From contig CAJTPM010000037.1 in NCBI GenBank assembly GCA_910578085.1, positions 1 to 32,941 on the forward strand: a stretch of 32,941 nucleotides of DNA, read 5' to 3'. The translations under genes and the position numbers were made by a program. This DNA is from an uncultured Lachnospiraceae bacterium. GTDB lineage: Bacteria; Bacillota; Clostridia; Lachnospirales; Lachnospiraceae. This document shows positions 1 to 7,050 of the stretch, in pieces. Each line of letters starts with the position of its first letter. The stretch's first letter is position 1. The notes under the pieces are model-generated. The model ran no database searches and was not told the origin of the DNA. It saw only the letters and a list, made by a program, of their open reading frames with translations.

Positions 1-55
1 TATCAAAACACGTAACCAAGTTAAGGATATACCCGTTCATCAAGAACGGGTTTTT
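1..55. repeat. 55-bp terminal direct repeat (circle junction)
   Basis: Bases 1-55 are identical to bases 32887-32941. An exact repeat of this length at both ends of a contig is what a k-mer assembler leaves when a circular molecule is opened. The true length is therefore about 32,886 bp, and sequence at the right end continues into position 56. Seen directly; circularity is the inference. Confidence 0.93.
31..55 (+). terminator. Intrinsic terminator of the junction small RNA
   Basis: ACCCGTTC (31-38) and GAACGGGT (44-51) form an 8-bp stem with a 5-nt loop followed by a T-rich run on the plus strand. The same sequence recurs at 32917-32941. It ends a plus-strand transcript starting near 32866. 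It also overlaps the 3' end of the minus-strand gene at 40-327. Confidence 0.85.
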
Positions 56-327
56 CTTTTTATCCTCTTAGCGTTAACAAATGTAGCAAAATGATTTTCA
101 AGTTCTGATACGCCATTCGCCTTTTTTACCGAAAAAGCTGCGTTCTTACCTTTAATCCAATATTCTATTGGCAGAATAGCATAATTAGTAGTATATCTTT
201 GTTTGCCGTCATTACCCACATGTTCCAAAATGGAACATATGCTATCTATATCAAGTTCAACACTTTTATAAACACTGTTCAAATGCTTGGTAATATTGGC
301 ATAGTATGATTTTTCTTTGTTGTTCAT
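40..327 (-). CDS. Small unknown protein, 95 aa
   Basis: I do not recognise the family. The product is soluble, mixed in charge, and has no signal peptide or membrane segment. It ends in a strongly basic tail (KRIKRKTRS) encoded within the terminator hairpin of the oppositely directed small RNA, so the two transcripts overlap tail to tail. A Bacteroidetes -7 element (TATCTTTG on the minus strand, 350-357) lies about 20 bp upstream of the ATG at 327, which supports real expression from this start. It is divergent from parA, 225 bp away. It could be a small regulator or part of the neighbouring Abi/small-RNA locus, but nothing in the sequence decides this. Confidence 0.6.
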   Translation of the reverse strand: MNNKEKSYYANITKHLNSVYKSVELDIDSICSILEHVGNDGKQRYTTNYAILPIEYWIKGKNAAFSVKKANGVSELENHFATFVNAKRIKRKTRS

Positions 328-349
328 TTCTTATTAGCTTGTTCAGTCA

Positions 350-357
350 CAAAGATA
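350..357 (-). promoter_or_regulatory. -7 box for the 95-aa gene
   Basis: The minus strand reads TATCTTTG, an exact match to TAnnTTTG. No convincing -33 TTTG is found at the expected distance, so the call rests on the -7 element and its position just upstream of the start at 327. Confidence 0.5.
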
Positions 358-482
358 ATGAAATAATTCTTTGATTAATTCCGGTACAGAAACAAAACGT
401 ACCGAAAGACGGAAACAGGATTTATTTCGGTACGCTTCCCCGATCGGCACAAAAAACACGCAAAAAACGAAAAATACTACTT

Positions 483-519
483 TTAGTATTTTAGTATATT
501 AGTATTTTAACTATATTTG
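483..519 (+). promoter_or_regulatory. parA promoter with three tandem octamers
   Basis: Three contiguous octamers TTAGTATT, TTAGTATA, TTAGTATT (483-506) lie immediately upstream of a -7 box TATATTTG (512-519) and cover the place of the -33 box. Tandem short repeats over a par promoter are typical operators or centromeres for ribbon-helix-helix partition proteins, and such a protein is encoded at 1315. The same motif recurs elsewhere on the plasmid. Autoregulation is inferred. Confidence 0.7.
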
Positions 520-551
520 CGGACATGACAACCATTTAAAAAACTGAATTT

Positions 552-1310
552 ATGAGCAAAGCAAAAGTAATCTCCGTATTGAATCACAAGGGGGGAGTAG
601 GAAAGACCACAACCACGATCAACCTGGGCGGTGCGTTACGTCAAAAAGGGTACAAGGTTCTTTTGATCGACCTTGACGGGCAGGCCAACCTGACCGAATC
701 GCTGGGCTTCTCCGCGGAGCTTCCCCAAACGATCTACGGCGCGATGAAAGGCGAATACGACCTGCCGATCTACGAGCATAAGGACGGTCTTAGAGTCGTT
801 CCCTCCTGCCTGGATCTCTCGGCCGTTGAAACGGAGTTAATCAACGAGGCCGGGCGGGAACTTATCTTAGCCCACCTTATCAAGGGCCAAAAGGAAAAAT
901 TCGATTATATCCTGATCGACTGCCCCCCCTCGCTGTCGCTGCTCACGCTTAACGCACTGACGGCCTCGGATCGGTTGATTATCCCGGTTCAGGCTCAATT
1001 CCTGGCAATGCGTGGAATGGCCAAACTTATGCAGGTCGTCCACAAGGTGCAGCAACGTTTGAACTCGGATCTTTCGATCGCCGGGGTCCTGATAACCCAG
1101 TACGACGGAAGAAAGAACCTGAACAAGAGCGTTTCGGAACTGGTACAGGAAACATTCCAGGGCAAAGTGTTCAGCACCCATATACGCAACGCCATTACGC
1201 TGGCCGAAGCCCCGACACAAGGGCAGGATATTTTTCACTATGCCCCAAAATCTGCCGGGGCAGAGGACTACGAGAAGGTATGTAACGAACTGCTAACAGA
1301 AATAAAGTAA
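552..1310 (+). CDS. parA: ParA/Soj-type partition ATPase
   Basis: This Walker-type ATPase drives active segregation of the plasmid to daughter cells by ATP-dependent binding to nucleoid DNA. The 252 residues carry the deviant Walker A KGGVGKTT at 13-20 with its signature first lysine, the A-prime motif LLIDLDGQAN near 37-46, and a Walker B region YILIDCPPS near 118. There is no N-terminal helix-turn-helix, as expected for the short (type Ib-like or Soj) class that works with a small DNA-binding partner. That partner is encoded 4 bp downstream. The promoter and octamer operators lie at 483-519. Length and motifs are normal for the family. It cannot be a septum-site MinD because it lacks the C-terminal amphipathic helix and sits in a par pair. 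Confidence 0.95.
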   Translation: MSKAKVISVLNHKGGVGKTTTTINLGGALRQKGYKVLLIDLDGQANLTESLGFSAELPQTIYGAMKGEYDLPIYEHKDGLRVVPSCLDLSAVETELINEAGRELILAHLIKGQKEKFDYILIDCPPSLSLLTLNALTASDRLIIPVQAQFLAMRGMAKLMQVVHKVQQRLNSDLSIAGVLITQYDGRKNLNKSVSELVQETFQGKVFSTHIRNAITLAEAPTQGQDIFHYAPKSAGAEDYEKVCNELLTEIK

Positions 1311-1314
1311 CCAT

Positions 1315-1572
1315 ATGGCAAAGAAGAACGATTTAAAAAACAGTATGTCGGCCGGGCTGACCGGGGGATTAGACAGCCTGATCCAATCCACGGCCGGGCA
1401 AAAAGAGGCTCAAAAGCCGAAGAAAGCGAAAACCGTGCATTGTAATTTTGTCATGGACGAAACCTATCACCAGAACTTAAAGCTGATCGCGATCCGCAAA
1501 GGCGATTCGCTAAAATCGGTATTGCAAGAGGCTATATCTGACTACTTGGATAAAAACAGTTCCCTGCTATAA
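1315..1572 (+). CDS. Small ribbon-helix-helix partition protein (ParB role)
   Basis: This 85-residue protein starts 4 bp after parA stops, so the two are co-transcribed. The N-terminal 35 residues are flexible and basic (QKEAQKPKKAKT). The C-terminal half (about 38-82) reads as strand-helix-helix: HCNFVMDETYHQNLKLIA followed by SLKSVLQEAISDYLDK, which fits a ribbon-helix-helix dimer such as ParG or omega. In such systems the small protein binds tandem repeats upstream of parA, represses the operon and links DNA to ParA. The octamers at 483-506 are the obvious target. The fold is inferred from pattern and context, not from a strong sequence match. Confidence 0.75.
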   Translation: MAKKNDLKNSMSAGLTGGLDSLIQSTAGQKEAQKPKKAKTVHCNFVMDETYHQNLKLIAIRKGDSLKSVLQEAISDYLDKNSSLL

Positions 1573-1691
1573 CAGCGTATCGGGAATATACAGGGCAAAC
1601 ACTCCACAAAAGAAATTCTCCAGGAAAAAGGTACGCAAAAAGCACCCCTACACATCAAAAAGTATATTGAAAATGCGATTCCCTATAAAAA

Positions 1692-1738
1692 ACCCGTTGG
1701 CAGGGTTAATCTTGCGTATGTTTAACCTGCCAACGGGT
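1692..1738 (-). terminator. Terminator of the fimbrial operon
   Basis: ACCCGTTGGCAGGGTTAA (1692-1709) pairs with TTAACCTGCCAACGGGT (1722-1738), 17 bp with one bulged base. On the minus strand it is followed by a T-rich stretch from the A-run at 1687-1692. It lies just downstream of the fimbrillin stop at 1761. The remainder of 1573-1691, after the partition gene, shows no gene. Confidence 0.85.
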
Positions 1739-1760
1739 ACGATATTAATAAACGTTTGGA

Positions 1761-2882
1761 TTAAGGTTGGACGTTTACGTCTTTATCTGCATCAACCCAG
1801 CCTGTTGTCTCTGCATCAAACTGGATCGGATTCAACACAGCCTCTCCCTGATCATCATAACCACCACCGAAAATCAACGTGTAGATATGACGCTTGCCCT
1901 GTTCCCATGTATCTCCGAACGGAACATAAATTGTTTTGTATTCGCTTGCTGAACCCAACAGATAAGCTCCGGACTGCCGGATTTTGCAGGCGATCTCCAG
2001 ATAACATTGCTTCGCATTATCGGCCTCCAACTTGCTTTTGGTGGCTGTTTCGGAAACTTTCCAAGCAGTCAGCTCCTGTGGTATATTCAGCATAGGAGTA
2101 TTTGTGGTAATATCGGTAGCTTCGGTATTGCTATTGACCGTGATGTTTGCGTTTTTCACTACGGTAAATGCGTGTGGAAATGCTAAATCAGACGAACTCC
2201 AACTTCCCGTTCCATCGGCTGCCGCAGGCAATGTGAAGGCGCCGGCAAATTTGAAATTATGAATCTTGATCACGTCGATGTCCACCTGCATGTTATCGTA
2301 TTGGGTCTTTGCTTTGAATACGACCTGTGACAGAATATGTTTGAAATTAAATTTCACTATTCCGTTGTTCATGTCTTTTGTCTGGCCTTTGGCCATGGCA
2401 TACATCACGTCGTAGTTTGCATGAGTAGTACCGCTTCCATACTCATCCATGCAGGTATAACTTATCTTTTGGACATCCTTGGTGGCTTCCCAACTATAAA
2501 ACGCCATCATGTCTTCACTAACCGTTCCGGGATTGAACGCGTAAAAGTCCAAAGCCTCGGTAGGCCAATAACGAAGGTCGCTCGCATTGTCATAATCCCA
2601 CTTACCATTTTTGTACACGATCTTCACTCCGTCATGTTCAAATTCCGTGTCGTTCTTTCCCATGAAGGCAGTACCATCCGCCGTAAAAGCGAACACGTCG
2701 AAATCGGTGTTCTTCAAGTTGGTGTTGGTAGTAGGGGTAGCCCTCGTTTCCGCCGCATTACTTAACACGTTAAAACCAATCGCATTTCGTGAGGAGGTTT
2801 CCACATTCGCAATCTCCTCTTCTGAGCAACTCATCAGTAGTACTCCAAAGATTGCCCAAAGCATTACTGTACTTTTTTTCAT
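1761..2882 (-). CDS. Fimbrillin family (Mfa-like) lipoprotein
   Basis: A 373-residue exported lipoprotein of the Bacteroidales fimbrillin superfamily, the structural subunits of type V pili. The start MKKSTVMLWAIFGVLLMSC is a signal peptide with lipobox LMSC (Cys19). Family features follow: an early ETRAT segment that resembles the Arg-Ala site cleaved by gingipain-like proteases, then YWPTEALDFYAFNP and KFNFKHILSQVVFKAK, all hallmarks of Mfa_like/fimbrillin domains, and a final strand with IQFDAETTGWVDAD. It is the last of three minus-strand genes and is followed by a strong terminator. It may be the shaft or an adhesive tip subunit; the sequence does not say which. Finding it on a conjugative plasmid suggests surface-structure cargo. 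Confidence 0.88.
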   Translation of the reverse strand: MKKSTVMLWAIFGVLLMSCSEEEIANVETSSRNAIGFNVLSNAAETRATPTTNTNLKNTDFDVFAFTADGTAFMGKNDTEFEHDGVKIVYKNGKWDYDNASDLRYWPTEALDFYAFNPGTVSEDMMAFYSWEATKDVQKISYTCMDEYGSGTTHANYDVMYAMAKGQTKDMNNGIVKFNFKHILSQVVFKAKTQYDNMQVDIDVIKIHNFKFAGAFTLPAAADGTGSWSSSDLAFPHAFTVVKNANITVNSNTEATDITTNTPMLNIPQELTAWKVSETATKSKLEADNAKQCYLEIACKIRQSGAYLLGSASEYKTIYVPFGDTWEQGKRHIYTLIFGGGYDDQGEAVLNPIQFDAETTGWVDADKDVNVQP

Positions 2883-2925
2883 AAAATGAATAAAATTGTT
2901 AATAAATATAATTAATAAAACTCGA

Positions 2926-3846
2926 TTACAACACTATATCCACATTCACATCATCCCAATCATCAACGTCCACATCAAATCCCGGACCGCCACTTCCCGG
3001 CTCGGATGGTACCTCATAATCAAAATTCAACACCAGATGCACATCACCGATATGCCCCGCTACCGGGACATCATGCACTTGGTCGCTCACGTCCTGTTCC
3101 AATACAGACATGCTGCCTGAACGGTTCTTGAGATACAGCCGGAAAACATTGGGCTCTCCTTCAAGTGCGGAATGTCCAAACGTATAGAATCCGCCTATAA
3201 TCTGATTCCGTGAAACCATTCCATCAAAGAGCAGGCTCTCCGAAAGATCGGCGGGCAAACTGTCGCCGGACATGTTAAGCGAGCCGGACATGCCGGAAAG
3301 AGCGGCCCGCAAATCCGCCACCCTGTCCAGTCCCCGAATTCCGTTCACCTCATACGTGTAGTGACATACCATGTTTACGGGAGTTAGCCGTATTATCTTC
3401 GTGCTTCCTTCCGGAATGTCCTTGAGGATAACTCTGTCTATATGGTCGCCACACAGCCAGGGTGGGGTGACGGCCATTGTCTGGTTATCCGGCGACCGAA
3501 CATCACGCGTATCGGCAGTAAAAAGCGTGTAACTGCCGTTTTCTTTCCAAACCATCCCGTCGGTATCGTAGTTGAAGCAAATTACCCGGTAATCATTCTC
3601 GGGGAGCTCCACTTCCCCATCCTCTCCTCCGGGGAAATCAAATATCCACGTGTTGCTTTCATCATCGGTCGGATAAAATACGACCCTCATGCCTTCAGGC
3701 TTGTCATGATTGGAAATCTTGGTCCAGTCGAATACTACCCGCACCGTGGCAAAGTGCGGATGATCGTAACATAAATCCTTATGCTCACAAGCCGTCAGTC
3801 CCATCCATAAAAATATGAACACCAGACTAAAGCGTATCAGTATCAC
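2926..3846 (-). CDS. DUF5119-type lipoprotein of a fimbrial operon
   Basis: A 306-residue secreted lipoprotein with signal MILIRFSLVFIFLWMGLTAC (Cys20). The mature start EHKDLCYDHPH and the following VRVVFDW strand are typical of the DUF5119 family, which sits beside fimbrillin genes in Bacteroides and resembles FimB/Mfa2-type anchor or cap subunits. The C-terminus is rich in Asp, Gly and Pro (GSGGPGFDVDVDDWDD) and may be flexible. Its start overlaps the stop of the upstream gene by 4 bp (3843-3846), so translation is probably coupled. It lies 43 bp upstream of the fimbrillin gene. An anchor or tip role is inferred from family and position. Confidence 0.8.
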   Translation of the reverse strand: MILIRFSLVFIFLWMGLTACEHKDLCYDHPHFATVRVVFDWTKISNHDKPEGMRVVFYPTDDESNTWIFDFPGGEDGEVELPENDYRVICFNYDTDGMVWKENGSYTLFTADTRDVRSPDNQTMAVTPPWLCGDHIDRVILKDIPEGSTKIIRLTPVNMVCHYTYEVNGIRGLDRVADLRAALSGMSGSLNMSGDSLPADLSESLLFDGMVSRNQIIGGFYTFGHSALEGEPNVFRLYLKNRSGSMSVLEQDVSDQVHDVPVAGHIGDVHLVLNFDYEVPSEPGSGGPGFDVDVDDWDDVNVDIVL

Positions 3847-5111
3847 TGCCTGCCTCCTTTCTTCCGGCTATAATTCCCCCGCCCGATCAACCACACCAAA
3901 GAGATACCCGCCTTGGTCGGGCCGAACCAGCGGCGTTTTTTAGTGGTCTGCCATACATAGTGACCGTCCAAAGGGATGTACTCCTTGTACAATCCTCCAA
4001 GGTAGCCGATTCCCAACGTGAAATCCACATTGAACCGATGTCCCACAGGTAACGAGTAGCCGTAAGCCACGCCTCCCCCGTAACTCCATTTATCCCCCAA
4101 GTAACCTTTCCCACCCAATTCGAAATCATAGGTGACGATCTGCCCGTACAATCCGACATGATGCCCGGAAAACGGTTTTTCCACCGCTCTCCGACCGAAC
4201 CAGCGGCGCAACTCCACATCTCCCCCATAGATACGCCAATAATTATGCTTCCGATCACTTTTCCACCAGGCATACATCCAATTCCCGGCCACAGACCAGT
4301 TCTTTCCGACGTAAAACTCCACCCCTATATTCGGCACAAGCAACGCATCATAAAGCATGTTCGTTTTCACGGCCATGTAAAAAGGCCCATGTTTTTCCCC
4401 AGACTGGAAACCGCCCGTTTCTCCACCGAACGGAGAAAGCTTACAAGGTAAGTACAATGTATCATGCAGGTGGGAGATAACCTGCATGGCAGGGAACGAC
4501 TTCCGTTTCGATTCATACCAAATATACAAACAAGATGCACGAAGATCCGGAAACAAATTCCGATACATGTACCGATATGGGATGCCGTACCGCAAGCGTT
4601 TCAATTCATTTATCTTGTTCTCCCCGTTTCCACTTGCTTCCACCTCGGAAACAATACCTTGCAGAAGCTCCACCGTTTCCGATTTACCGGGCATTCCGGG
4701 ATCATTCTCCACCAAACGCAGCAATCCCCTCCAGTCACGCCCCACGAATACCGACGTTTTCAGCGTGTCGGGTAGCGGCGAGTAACCGCACACGTGATCG
4801 AACAAACGTTTCGCCCTTAGTTCAGACAAACGCCTGTTCAGTTCGATGCTCCCCTCGGGGGACGCCGCACCGACCACCATAATCTTGCAGATAGAGAAAG
4901 CCGTGTCCGGCCTGTATTCCAATATCCGGCGGCTGATCTTCTCTAACGACCGCCTGTTATCCCGTAAAGAGAGATCTATTTCCGTTCTACCCTTGTGGAA
5001 ATATATTTTCACGGAATCCCGTGTCTCTTGAGCGGAAACGAAAAGAACGGAACACGATAAAAAAGAAAGGAGAATTACCTTGAAAAGTCTTAAATATAGG
5101 TTTCTACACAC
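3843..5111 (-). CDS. OmpA-like plus DUF3575 outer-membrane protein, first gene of fimbrial operon
   Basis: 422 residues. The first 27 form a signal peptide ending VLFVSA. Residues about 34-115 resemble an OmpA-type peptidoglycan-binding domain (MVVGAASPEGS, then NRRLSELRAKRL). The C-terminal 190 residues are a DUF3575 beta-rich domain with aromatic strands, probably outer-membrane. In Bacteroides this protein precedes DUF5119 and fimbrillin genes and is thought to help pilus assembly or anchoring. The only reasonable start is GTG at 5111, which gives a signal peptide of normal length; no in-frame ATG exists. That GTG lies directly after a (GT)10 tract, and an ATG at 5182 opens a 30-codon reading frame that runs across the tract out of frame with this gene. 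Expression may therefore depend on repeat number. Confidence 0.82.
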   Translation of the reverse strand: MCRNLYLRLFKVILLSFLSCSVLFVSAQETRDSVKIYFHKGRTEIDLSLRDNRRSLEKISRRILEYRPDTAFSICKIMVVGAASPEGSIELNRRLSELRAKRLFDHVCGYSPLPDTLKTSVFVGRDWRGLLRLVENDPGMPGKSETVELLQGIVSEVEASGNGENKINELKRLRYGIPYRYMYRNLFPDLRASCLYIWYESKRKSFPAMQVISHLHDTLYLPCKLSPFGGETGGFQSGEKHGPFYMAVKTNMLYDALLVPNIGVEFYVGKNWSVAGNWMYAWWKSDRKHNYWRIYGGDVELRRWFGRRAVEKPFSGHHVGLYGQIVTYDFELGGKGYLGDKWSYGGGVAYGYSLPVGHRFNVDFTLGIGYLGGLYKEYIPLDGHYVWQTTKKRRWFGPTKAGISLVWLIGRGNYSRKKGGRQ

Positions 5112-5115
5112 ACTC

Positions 5116-5135
5116 GTGTGTGTGTGTGTGTGTGT
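5116..5135. repeat. (GT)10 dinucleotide tract at the fimbrial operon start
   Basis: Ten uninterrupted GT units lie 4 bp upstream of the GTG start codon at 5111 (minus strand). A short CA run at 5107-5112 can pair with it. Loss of one unit or gain of two would put the ATG at 5182 in frame with the gene. Tracts like this are prone to slipped-strand length change. Confidence 0.9.
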
Positions 5136-5296
5136 TTATAAAAAAAATCAATATTTCCAACTTTTTTCTGTTTTTTTTGCATATAACTTACTATAAAATA
5201 TCTGCTACCCCAGAAAGAGCAACTAACCAAAAACCTTTATACTTTTGAAACCTAATATTTTAATTATAAATTCTATACTTACAATTTTGAAAGCCG

Positions 5297-5304
5297 CAAA
5301 GATA
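5297..5304 (-). promoter_or_regulatory. -7 box for the fimbrial operon
   Basis: The minus strand reads TATCTTTG, an exact -7 match. The -33 region is poor. It implies a leader of about 180 nt before the GTG at 5111, containing the 30-codon upstream reading frame (5182-5090) and the GT tract. Confidence 0.5.
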
Positions 5305-5359
5305 CATCATTTTTCGAAATTAACAGTTAATACGCAATATTTTCTACATAAAGATACAA

Positions 5360-5468
5360 AAAAAGAAAGCGATATCGGGGCGTTACACCATAAAAACAAC
5401 CTATCGGTTATTATAAAATGATATTGCGCACCCGGCTGATCGGTACGGTTCTCCCACCATGCGGACAA
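5360..5468. repeat. 109-bp duplicated noncoding element, copy 1
   Basis: It aligns without gaps to 8339-8447 at roughly 85 percent identity, including the shared stretches CGTTACACCATAAAAACA and GGTTCTCCCACCATGC. Inside it GCGATATC (5369-5376) can pair with GATATTGC (5420-5427). Copy 2 has GCAATATC in the left arm, a change that keeps pairing (G-U versus A-U). No coding function is seen. The interval 5469-5582 holds nothing further that I recognise. Confidence 0.75.
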
Positions 5469-5582
5469 CATTAAGGTACTGCAAAAGTATCTTTTCATCT
5501 GCAAACAAGGATGTTCAAAAAGAACTTGGTATTTCATAAACACTGAATTTAAGATAATAGGGCAAAAAAATAAAAGGTTCGT

Positions 5583-5627
5583 AAACCCTTTTAGCCAACA
5601 ATTTGTTATCTTTGTGCGGTCGTAAAC
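5583..5627 (+). promoter_or_regulatory. 45-bp promoter cassette, copy 1
   Basis: It contains a -7 box TATCTTTG at 5607-5614. The 45 bp recur at 7208-7252 with two or three mismatches, in front of the lipoprotein gene at 7266. Both share the start CCCTTTTAGCCAACAA. The -33 box is weak, so an activator or a non-canonical upstream element is possible. CGGTCG/CGACCG (5617-5633) forms a small hairpin at the transcription start in this copy only. Confidence 0.6.
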
Positions 5628-5819
5628 CGACCGTGTTTTTACATTTTGAGAAAAAAAGCGTTTAGCTGATTTCTGTGCAAGCGAAAAGTCCAAAAATTGC
5701 ATTATACACAGAGAAACAGATAAATGCTCCCCGTGATATGCGGGGGGTATCTCCTGTTTGTGTGTATAGGGCTTGGACTCCCTCGCTTGCGGATAGGCGA
5801 ATGCCCTTCCGCTTTTTTT
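5621..5819 (+). ncRNA. Long self-complementary RNA element with own promoter and U-tract
   Basis: Nested stems pair in perfect order: AAAAAAAGCG (5651-5660) with 5810-5819; GCAAGCGA (5677-5684) with 5783-5790; AGTCCAA (5687-5693) with 5773-5779; TATACACA (5703-5710) with 5761-5768; AAACAG (5714-5719) with 5754-5759; CTCCCCG (5727-5733) with 5741-5747 around a 7-nt loop. The result is a 169-nt rod with internal loops, the largest between the first two stems, ending in U7. A promoter lies at 5607-5614. The outline, a rod with a large bubble, resembles 6S RNA. It could also be a structured leader of the gene at 5865 or a single-strand DNA signal. The pairing is seen; the RNA role is inferred. 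Confidence 0.65.
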
Positions 5820-5864
5820 ATGTTTATTGGCTTGGTGTAGGGCACAAGCGAAATCCTTATAGCA

Positions 5865-6191
5865 ATGGAAAAGACACAGCGAAAACAGTCCCTAAACTGC
5901 TTGTCAAACACTCCTAAGCTGTTTGACCTCAAAGAACTACTTAGTTCGCTTAAGATCACCCCCGGACAAATGGGAAACATGAAAGGGTTGATATACATCG
6001 AAGGGCTGACGGAAAAACAAGTACGCCAAAAATTAAGCCATGCAAAGATCATCGGAACAAATAGATTCGGCATTAATTCCTGCCTGTATTATATCTTCTT
6101 TGAGGATGTAAAGGGGAGATATTTGTGCCTGTTTAACGGTGACAGGGAATGTTTCAGAGCGTTGTTTTTCAGTAAGGTATTACTAAATTAA
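5865..6191 (+). CDS. Unknown 108-aa protein downstream of the long hairpin
   Basis: I do not recognise the family. It has no signal peptide or membrane segment. The middle contains GMEXGL-like text only loosely, with a helical run GLTEKQVRQKLSHAKIIG that could be a recognition helix, and a C-terminal hydrophobic beta-rich part with aromatic residues (CLYYIFFEDVKGRYLCLF). It begins 45 bp after the U-tract that closes the structured RNA at 5651-5819 and could be read from the same promoter by readthrough, or be controlled by that structure. The region between shows no separate promoter. The coding call rests on length, an A-rich start context and clean spacing. Confidence 0.55.
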   Translation: MEKTQRKQSLNCLSNTPKLFDLKELLSSLKITPGQMGNMKGLIYIEGLTEKQVRQKLSHAKIIGTNRFGINSCLYYIFFEDVKGRYLCLFNGDRECFRALFFSKVLLN

Positions 6192-6310
6192 CCCCCTATA
6201 AGATAGAGTTGTAAAGTTCTTTTCATCCGCAAAATGAAATGAATAGAACGTAATATCTATATTGTTAAAATTTATTAACGGGGTAAATTCTAATTTGTAT
6301 TTCTACACGC

Positions 6311-6340
6311 TTTGAATAATAAAATATATACATATTTTTG
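6311..6340 (+). promoter_or_regulatory. Promoter of the first winged-helix gene
   Basis: TTTG (6311-6314), an 18-nt spacer and TATTTTTG (6333-6340) match the Bacteroidetes promoter consensus. They lie 25 bp before the ATG at 6365. The rest of 6192-6310 is AT-rich with no feature I can name. Confidence 0.7.
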
Positions 6341-6364
6341 AACCATTAAAATATAAACTTTATC

Positions 6365-6565
6365 ATGGAAAAAGCAAATATAGGATTTAAAGCCGGGATC
6401 ATCTTTGAAAAATTAGGAGAAACCGGACTTATAACCATTGCCGAGCTTGCGAGAAGGCTAAATTTTGCGGCTGATGAAACCGCACTCGCCGCCGGGTGGC
6501 TCGCACGTGAGAATAAGATATACATCGAACGGCGAAACGGTTTGCTGTATATCAGGAAAGAGTGA
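6365..6565 (+). CDS. Winged helix-turn-helix protein, DUF2582-like (66 aa)
   Basis: A very small DNA-binding protein consisting of one winged-helix domain. It shows the family pattern: IGFKAGIIFEKLGETG (helix 1), ITIAELARRLNF (helix 2), ADETALAAGWLARENKI (recognition helix) and a short wing YIERRNGLLYIRK. The block AxGWLAREnKI is diagnostic of the DUF2582-type winged-helix family common in Bacteroidetes. It is followed 124 bp downstream by a clear sister gene. Its function is unknown; small stand-alone winged helices of this kind are assumed to be regulators. Its own promoter is at 6311-6340. Confidence 0.85.
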   Translation: MEKANIGFKAGIIFEKLGETGLITIAELARRLNFAADETALAAGWLARENKIYIERRNGLLYIRKE

Positions 6566-6689
6566 TACAACGTATCAAAAGGATAAACGATAAACGCTGG
6601 AATGTTTGCAGTGCGTAACACTATTGATGTAAAAGTGCTTTTCATTATCCATTTGAAACCATTTATCAATTTATAACAAATAACAAAGT

Positions 6690-6926
6690 ATGGATAAGCA
6701 CATCATCGGAGAGAACGCAGGGAAACTCTGGCGCTTATTAAGCACAGACGTACACCGAAAATGGACTTTACAAGAAGTCAAGGATGCAACAGGGTTCAAT
6801 GACCTGGAAGCTGCCAGCGCAATAGGTTGGCTCGCACGTGAGGACAAAATCCAATTCGAACTTGAACACCACAGCACTAAGGATAAGAACGTCTTTTTAT
6901 ACCTTATGCTGAACGTGTATTTTTAA
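6690..6926 (+). CDS. Second DUF2582-like winged-helix protein (78 aa)
   Basis: Sister of the gene at 6365. It shares the order GENAGKLWRLLS (helix 1), WTLQEVKDATGF (helix 2) and LEAASAIGWLAREDKIQFE, including the identical GWLARE core. The C-terminus is longer, with a hydrophobic tail (VFLYLMLNVYF). Conservation between the two is confined to the DNA-binding core, so they may bind related sites or form a heterodimer. No clear promoter is seen in 6566-6689. A hairpin terminator follows at 6945-6971, which suggests both genes end there. Confidence 0.83.
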   Translation: MDKHIIGENAGKLWRLLSTDVHRKWTLQEVKDATGFNDLEAASAIGWLAREDKIQFELEHHSTKDKNVFLYLMLNVYF

Positions 6927-6941
6927 AGCCTGTTTAAAAAT

Positions 6942-6988
6942 ATTGCCCCCGGCGGGGTTTTCGCTGGGGGCTTCCTGCATTTGCATAT
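6942..6988 (+). terminator. GC-rich hairpin, copy 1 of a repeated element
   Basis: GCCCCC (6945-6950) pairs with GGGGGC (6966-6971), and GCG/CGC extend the stem. It stands 18 bp after the stop of the second winged-helix gene. Near-identical hairpins with the same tail (CTTCYTGCATTTGCAT) occur at 8286-8333 and, less closely, at 24690-24733. It probably terminates or stabilises the transcript, although no strong T-run follows. Confidence 0.55.
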
Positions 6989-7050
6989 ATAACCTCAAAG
7001 GCAAGTCAAATCGGACGGGGTGGCGGTCGGACGGCTGAAAAGTCGAAAAC

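Noticed and set aside
5307..5702. Minus-strand frame of 131 codons
   Set aside because: It overlaps the fimbrial promoter, the 109-bp duplicated element and the rod RNA, and shows no protein-like motif.
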